DNA from: Biscogniauxia marginata | Lineage: Eukaryota > Ascomycota > Sordariomycetes > Xylariales > Xylariaceae | NCBI GenBank assembly: GCA_022695795.1 | Contig: MU404159.1 | Location: forward strand, 67,711 to 131,710 | Length of the DNA: 64,000 nt | Direction of reading: 5' to 3' | In this document: piece after piece, positions 57,900-64,000 of the stretch | How the letters are laid out: every line of letters starts with the position of its first letter | Numbering within the stretch: the stretch's first letter is position 1 | Made by a program: the position numbers and the translations under genes | Notes under the pieces: generated by a model | The model's input: only the letters and a program-made list of their open reading frames with translations | What the model was told of the DNA's origin: nothing | Database searches by the model: none

Positions 57900-58365
57900 T
57901 GTAACGAACCTCCCTATATATTCCTAGTTAACTAACTTTATAAGTAAATACGTACTAGGTTTTCTTAATTTAAAAATAATAATAAGTTAAGATTAATTTA
58001 ATTAGTTCATAATATTATGTTCGTTAAAAAGGTTTTAAAGTACTCTTATTATAATATTAAAAAGTAATTATAATTTTAAATTAATAACTAAAGAATTAAA
58101 AACTAAATATATAAGAAATCCCATTCTTTTTATACTAATTTTTTCTTATATACATTCTCTATTTAGTATGTTGAATACCTTTGGATCCAACTTATTCACT
58201 CGGATCTTTTTATATATGGCTTCTTTTAGATCTAACTTATCAAGTCGGATCCACATCACGTGACGTAGGATCGTACTCCCTACTCGTGCCCACAAGGCGG
58301 GCATCCCTGGTCCGTGCCCCTAATACCCATATTAAATGTCCCCTTCCCATGGTTAAGTCATAACA
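57900..58365 (-). repeat. Right LTR (5' LTR in coding sense), 466 bp
   Basis: Begins TGTAACGAACCTCCC and ends AGTCATAACA, followed by the TATTA target duplication. Its right 200 bp keep GC-rich forms (GGATCCAACTTATTCAC, CACGTGACGTAGGATCG) that are mutated in the left LTR, while its left half is more mutated. Confidence 0.9.
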
Positions 58366-58370
58366 TATTA
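58366..58370. other. Target-site duplication TATTA, right
   Basis: Matches 50820-50824 and defines the insertion point inside the older gypsy relic. Confidence 0.85.
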
Positions 58371-61300
58371 TTTATTAAGAGGCGTAATATAGTTTTATAA
58401 GTTAAAGTGAATTATAAAGAGTATACTTAAATATTTTGTTTTATTAATATTTTTTATATCTTATAACGAATTCTTTTATAAACTTTTTTATATTAAGTTA
58501 CTAGAAATTCCGTGTGATAAATTCAAGGGTTTTATTTATTTTTATATACTTAGCGATTAACGTGTTATATTTTAATCTTATGATTTTTTTTTATAATTTT
58601 AATGAAATTTATAAATAGTTTTTACGATAAAATAATTTATTTTATAATTTTATGTTTTTAATTAAATGTTTTATTTTATATAAATAAGTTAAGTTTTTAA
58701 CTTTTTTAATAAACTTAAGTAATTATTTAAGTATTAATAAGTTATATAAATAATTTAAGGTAAAAATAATTACGTTTAATATAATAACAAATTCCGGATT
58801 TTAAAAATGCGAAAAATGTTTCTCTTATAAAATCGTTATAATCGATTAATTTTTAATTTCTCTTTTTTTAAGCTAATATTGTTTTAATCGAAATAAAATA
58901 TTAGTTTTTTTATTTTACTTACCCGGTTTATAATTAATAATAAATTAATATAATAATAATTATTATAATTATTTTATTTATCGCTAATTTAGTACTTTAA
59001 CGGTAATAAAATAAGTTAAGTTTTAATGGTTTAAAAATACTTTAATGCGATATCGAGCTTTTTTAAGGTATTACCTTTATTTATTAAAGGAGTTAATTAT
59101 TACTAGTAATTCTTTGTTATATATTTTATAATTTATTTTAACTAAAGTTAATTTTTAAAAGTAAAAAGTAATAAGTTAAAACTTGTTATTTTTATTTTTT
59201 TGGGATAATACCGTTTTAATAATAAAATCGAAAGTATTTGTTTTTATATAAGCTTATTTCTCGGGATTAAAATAAGTAAAAATAAGTATAAAGGTAAATT
59301 ACCGTTTTAATGTTTTAAAGGTATAATTTATTTTATTTTTTATTTTTTTAATTTTTTTTATTATAACGGAAAAGTTTTTAATAAATTAATAATAAAAGTT
59401 GGCGAATTTAATGAATTATTAAAAGTTTTTTTAAATTTATTAATGTTTTTTATTTTAAGATGTATTTAACTTTATTTTATGTTATTAAGATTTTTTTAAG
59501 TTTATAATATAACCCAGGAATTTTATTTTATATATTACTTATTTACATTTTTAAGGTGTAATTACTAAATAATGTTTAATAAGCCGTTATAGTACTTTTT
59601 TAACGATCTCGTTATATTATTTTTTCGTGTTAATATATATATTTATATGTTAATATCGATTATATTTTTAAAAATGTTATTTATTATCGTTTAAAATGTT
59701 ATAAGCATATTAATTAATTTGAAGTGTATAATTAAATACTCGAATAAACTATATTTATATCGAAAAGCCAAATTTTTTTTTTAATTCGAATAAGATTAAA
59801 TCCCGATTTAAAGTTTATTTTAATAAATTATTAGGTAATATGGAATTCCGTTTATATTTCCGTAATTAAAGGGATTAAATAACGCACGGGTTTTATAATA
59901 GTATTAAAAGTATAATAATTTATTATTAGTTTAAAAAGGTTTAAAAGTTTTTTTTTAGTATAAATATTATAAGTATAATATATATTAATATAAATTTTTG
60001 AATTTTTTTTATATTAAACATATTTTTAAGTTATAATTTTAAAGTATTAAGTTTTTGTTCGTTTATAACGTAAAAAGGACTTTAAATAAATATTTTTCTT
60101 TTTATAATTTTAATTTTATAATTTTATAATTAATGGTTTAAAACCCGTTTTATTGTTTTTTTTATTATAATAAGAATATATTATTTAAATTCTTTAAGAA
60201 CATTTTATAAAGGGTTTTCGTTATATATTATAAATACTTTTTTAAAGGTAATAAGCGAGGTGTAATGTTTTTTATAATAAGTAAAAGGAAAATAGATTTT
60301 ATTAAATTTATTAAAAAACTTCGTAAGTTAATAAATTTATAGTTATTATTAAGATAGAATAATATTATATTTATTATTTATAATATTAAGTTTAAAAGCA
60401 ATTTGAGAAAAATAGTTTTTTTTAATTATAAGTAGTTTTTATTATCGATATTTAGTAATAAATATGATTAGAATTTTTACTCTCGAGTTTAATAAGATTT
60501 TAAATTAATACTTTTTTTTTATATAGTAGTATTATAATGATTATAGGTTTAGTGCTCGATAACGGCTTATTTCTAGGTGTTGGTAGGTACGTACGTATGA
60601 AAAGCAAATAACAATAGACGATATGAAAGATAGGGGTGAGACTGGTGTAATATTGATGTCTAAGGAGGGAAAAGTCTACCCGAGTCGTGCTGCAAAAGAC
60701 AGCCTATTTATACCTAAAGAATGTACCAGTTTCTGTGCGGGGACACAACCCCTGGTTTGTCAACCAATCATCACTAGGTTTTTAACGTTTTTAGAAATTT
60801 TTAAAAGGGATTTTATAGTTTTAAGCTTTTTTTTTTATGTTTTTAGAGTTATTTATATATATTGTTTATTTCTTAGTTAACTTTTCGTTTAATAGTTATT
60901 ATTCGGATTACGACACTTTATTTAAGTTATATATTCTTATAAAGCGTAATATAAAGGCCTTTTAAAAATCCGATTTCGTTTTCGTTTTTTTAAAAATAAC
61001 TATTTAATTTTAATTTATTTCCTTTAAAATGAAATTAACTTTAGCTTTTTTAAGTGTTAAAAATTTTTAAAGATTATTATTTACTTTTCTTTTTATAGTA
61101 AATATTTTATTTAGTATAAATAATAATTCTTTATTATTAATATATTTTTTCGTAAAATAATTTAAGGTGTAATAATTATTTTTGCTATATTTTTAATACT
61201 TTTTTTTATCCTTTTTACGTTAATTTATATCGATTTATTTTATCTTTTTTAAGGCGGATTTAACGTCTTTTTATTTTTTTTTAATTCTTCCTTTTTAAAG

Positions 61301-63510
61301 ATTAATTTAAACCGGATTTAAAACCAGTGTTTTTTTTATGATTAAGTTAACTCGATTTCGAGGGTTTTAAAGTCGAAATAAGTTCTTTTTTTCTTGATAA
61401 GATAACTAAATTAGTTAATATATTCTCGTAAATTTAACTTACCTTTTAAATAACGAAAAAGAATTCTTTATTCGAGTTTAAAGTAAAGCTTTATTTAAAA
61501 TATATCTTTTTAATATTTAAGTTTTTATATATTTTTAGCGTTTTTATATTTTTTTATTAAGTCGTAAAAGCGTTTTCTTAACGCTTAAATATAACTAAGC
61601 TAATTATTTCTTAAGTTTACTTATTTAATAGTATTAATTTTTTATTAATATTATATTTAAACCTTTTTAATTAAAAGTTTTTTTATTTAATTAATATATT
61701 AATAGTTTTTTAAGAAGTTTTTATAGTAAATTTTAATATATATTTTTATTTTTATTTATATACTCGAAATTTAAATAAATTCTTTTTATTATATAATATA
61801 GATTTATTAAAATTAATTATTATTAAAGTTTTTAATATTATAAAAAAAGTTCGCTTTAAAATTTATTTAAAGGTTTAAATAAGTTTATTCTCGTTATTTA
61901 GGGGTTTTTATTTTAATTTTTTATTAAGAGATTTACGAGGTAAATCTTTTAATGTTTTTTTTTCATTATCGCCGTTATTAGAGTTATTTAGGTTTACAGC
62001 TCTTTTAATTAGGCGAGACGGCGAGGGAAGTCTTTTTACTTTAACCCCTCTGTTTATTCTTAATATAACTAGTTTTATATAGGAGGTATTAAATTATATA
62101 CGAATATAATTAGTTTAGTTTTTTATTTTTATTTATGCCTTAAAATTAAAGTATTTAATAAGGGAAATAAAAAAGATAAAGAATTAATTAATAAACGTAA
62201 ATAATATTAATTAAGAAGTTATTTTTATCGTTATAACGTTTATTATGATGTTTATCGTTAAAAAAGTTTTACGATTAAGTTATTCGCGGTATTTTTTAAT
62301 AAGAAATTAAGTAAATATTTATAAATTATTAACTTATTATTATATTAATTTTTTTAATTTAAATTTAATAATATATAATTATTAAAGAAAAGTATTAATT
62401 TACTCCTTTCGTTATTAAATTATATTTATTTAATTATAACTTTTTATAATTTAGTAATATATTTATTTTACTAAGTAATTACTTTTTTAAATTAATAAAT
62501 AACTTTTTAACGTTATTCGTTAATAGTAATATAAATTATTAATATACTTTATATCTCGTTAATAAAAATGACGTTAAAATTCTAAATTTATTAATAATAT
62601 ATTTTTAATTATTATTATATTATTTTAAAATAACGCTAGGATTTATATATAATATATAAATAAGTTTATTATATTCCTTCGTAAAGTTCTTTAAAGTATT
62701 ACTTATTAATAGTTTAAACTACGTTACTTTTTTTTAATAATTAAACTAAGGCTTAATATATATTTTTTATAATTTTATATAAATCCTTAAAATAAAGGAA
62801 TATATTAAGTATTTTTAACGTAAATAAAAAAAATAACATATTTCTTATTATTATATTATATAACTAAAAATCATAAAAGATAAGCGAGTTATTACTTAAT
62901 ACGATTTTTTTAATCGATTTTTTAAATAGGTTCTTAAATTTATAAGATTTTAAGAACCGCGAGTTATGTCGAGAAAACATTAAAAATCGTGTTAAAATGA
63001 TAAAAAACTTTATAATAATTAAGTTTAATTTATTTTTTTATATAATAAAGATTTAATAGTTCTTTTAATAACTTAAATAAATAACTTTAATTTTAATATA
63101 AATACTTTAAAGTTTTATAATAATAAAAAGTTTTAATTTTTAATATGTAAAGTAATAAAAAAAGTTAAGTTTAAGTTTATTAAAGGCTAAAAAGAGTTAT
63201 ATATCTTTATTAATAACTTTTTTTTAAGTCTTAATTCGGAAATTAATTCCTTCGATTTTTATTTATTTATATATTAAGGATCTTTATTAATAGTAATATA
63301 AGTAATTTAATAATAAGATTTTTTATATTAAATGTTTAAAATAACGTGTTTTATTTTTAAATTTAAAAGATAAATAATTAAGGTATAAAAAGTAAATTAC
63401 TAATAAAGCCTAAAAATAAAATAGTTATAAATAATTTTATTAAAAAGGTAAAAAGTTTAAAGTATTAATAAGAATTTTATTAAAAATATAAGTTAATAAT
63501 ATAATAAATA
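58371..63510 (-). mobile_element. Older Ty3/gypsy relic, gag to integrase part
   Basis: Minus-strand frames at about 59000-59240 resemble gypsy RNase H (FAIGTVLSQ, then KLTPAEINY-like and KELLAII-like blocks with stops), and about 59290-59560 resembles the RT thumb (FLGY..., FANFY...FIKNFS). The order RT then RNase H then integrase, running right to left, continues across the younger insertion into 50824-49800. By position, 60.8-63.5 kb should be gag and protease, but no motif survives. Far more decayed than the inserted element, consistent with greater age. Confidence 0.7.
60575..60782. other. Unmutated islet inside the RIP block
   Basis: About 200 bp with ordinary composition, many CA and TG steps (for example GACTGGTGTAATATTGATG, CAACCAATCATCAC), between heavily AT-rich flanks. 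CTAGGT occurs at the left edge (about 60573) and again at the right edge (about 60775). It does not match another place in the window that I can see. The 85-aa ORF across it has no recognisable domain and runs into RIP sequence at its C-terminus. Confidence 0.7.
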
Positions 63511-63964
63511 TATGACGAACCTCCTTATATGTTCCTAGTCAGCTGACTTTACAAGTAAGTACGTACTAGGTTTTCTTGATTTAAAGGTAATAATGGATTA
63601 AAATTAATTTAAGAGATTTATAATGCTTTATTCGTTAAAGAGATTTCAAGGTACTCTTACTATAATATTAAAAAGTGACTATAGTCTTAAATTAATAATT
63701 AAAGAACAAACGACTAAATATATAAAAAACCTTAATTTATTTATACCCGTTTTTCTCTTCTTATTATTAAGTAAATTATTAAATCATTAATTTCTTATTT
63801 ATGATTTAATAATTTATTTAATTATAAAATCATGAATTTCCCATTTATAATTCATTGATTTATTAAATTCTTAAACGGCGTTCTTTCTTAATTAAGCGCT
63901 TAACGGCGCTTTTCTAGTCACGTGATCCACATGTGACATAAAGAAGAAAAAGAGGTTCGTAACA
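63511..63964 (-). repeat. Third LTR, 5' LTR of the older gypsy relic
   Basis: Begins TATGACGAACCTCC (expected TGTGACG), matches the younger LTRs for about 215 bp including AGTACGTACTAGGTTTTC and TCAAGGTACTCTTAC, then diverges and ends AGGTTCGTAACA. Length 454 bp. The 3' half carries its own sequence (CACGTGATCCACATGTGAC) instead of the GC-rich end of the younger LTR. It is thus a related subfamily. Position and orientation suit the upstream LTR of the interrupted element. Confidence 0.75.
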
Positions 63965-64000
63965 AAATAAATATTAAAAATATTAAAAATAAAATCGCCT

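Larger units (their letters stand above)
50825..58365 (-). mobile_element. Ty3/gypsy LTR retrotransposon, complete but RIP-inactivated
   Basis: 7541 bp with two 466-bp LTRs and a TATTA duplication. Coding sense is the minus strand, so the 5' LTR is the right one. In coding order, visible remains are a gag zinc knuckle at 56739-56780, the RT active site YLDN at 54280-54291, and integrase blocks WDFVVKL at about 53033-53053, VIVNRLTKYAY at 52951-52985 and INGxIKxLN...QYLR at about 52690-52770. Order gag-RT-integrase is that of Ty3/gypsy, not Copia. Every frame is full of stops of the CAA/CAG-to-TAA/TAG kind, so it cannot encode a product. It was full length when RIP acted. Confidence 0.9.
41986..64000. 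other. RIP-degraded, AT-rich heterochromatic repeat block
   Basis: From about 41990 to the window end, base composition changes abruptly to very high AT. CA and TG dinucleotides are scarce and TA abundant, while CG steps persist throughout (ACG, CGA, GCG occur constantly). That is the pattern of repeat-induced point mutation, which targets C in CpA. The recognisable content is retrotransposon and foldback repeats, annotated below. No intact ORF for a host gene is present. It may be a dispersed AT isochore, a pericentromere or a subtelomere; nothing here decides. Confidence 0.9.

Noticed and set aside
58181..58363. 60-aa ORF in the right LTR
   Set aside because: It lies in the less-mutated end of the LTR; LTRs are non-coding, and the other LTR copies do not keep the frame.
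60623..60880. 85-aa ORF across the unmutated islet
   Set aside because: The frame begins in the islet and continues into RIP sequence (Phe/Ile/Tyr-rich tail); no domain. Not called as a gene.
1..64000. CRISPR arrays, bacterial operons, rRNA genes, telomere repeats
   Set aside because: None seen. Spliceosomal introns and gene families show a eukaryotic nuclear sequence; no TTAGGG array or regularly spaced repeats occur.

Overview
The window is nuclear DNA of a filamentous ascomycete, most likely a Sordariomycete. The evidence is short introns (46-140 nt, one of 264 nt) with GTRNGY donors and CTRAY branch sites, fungus-specific gene families (SYP1, MAD1, TAM41, Zn2Cys6 regulators of the ARCA-like type, a CYP52-clan P450), and a long AT-rich block carrying the mutation pattern of repeat-induced point mutation (RIP). 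The class is an inference; no rDNA or species marker is present. Exon models were built by hand from splice motifs and reading phase. Every multi-exon model below closes on a whole number of codons, but none has transcript support.

Layout. (1) 1-4.5 kb: gene-poor, with a low-complexity Asn-rich ORF and a broken glycosyltransferase-like gene. (2) 4.5-22.7 kb: the gene-dense euchromatic part. It holds an SDR dehydrogenase, a Sulfotransfer_4-type protein, a CDK-activating-kinase-like kinase, the F-BAR/muHD endocytic protein SYP1, the spindle-checkpoint coiled coil MAD1, the mitochondrial CDP-DAG synthase TAM41 (divergent from MAD1), and a Gly/Ser/Asn-rich low-complexity protein. (3) 22.7-41.4 kb: accessory region with longer intergenic gaps and transposon traces (hAT-like N-terminal fragment, two copies of a 130-bp solo LTR). 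It contains a Tse2-like ADP-ribosyltransferase toxin-family gene, a same-strand trio (phytanoyl-CoA dioxygenase family protein, Zn2Cys6 regulator, P450), and a small secreted Cys-free protein. (4) 41.99-64 kb: an abrupt switch to extremely AT-rich, RIP-degraded repeats. No intact gene is visible there.

Structure of the AT block. A Ty3/gypsy retrotransposon at 50825-58365 has two 466-bp LTRs and a perfect 5-bp target duplication (TATTA), and is coded on the minus strand. It lies inside the integrase region of an older gypsy relic, whose RT/RNase H remains are at 58.4-60.3 kb, whose integrase remains are at 50.1-50.8 kb, and whose 5' LTR is at 63511-63964. To the left are two long-armed foldback elements of one family (about 42.79-43.19 and 43.60-44.02 kb). 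About 5.8 kb (44.0-49.8 kb) is RIP-degraded sequence I could not assign.

How the genes work together. The 4.5-22.7 kb genes are mostly unrelated housekeeping functions (endocytosis, mitosis, mitochondrial lipid synthesis). The 28.3-34.5 kb trio (2-oxoglutarate oxygenase, cluster-type regulator, microsomal P450) could be a small oxidative gene set, but no backbone synthase is in view. Its position next to heterochromatin and beside a toxin-family gene fits accessory-genome behaviour.
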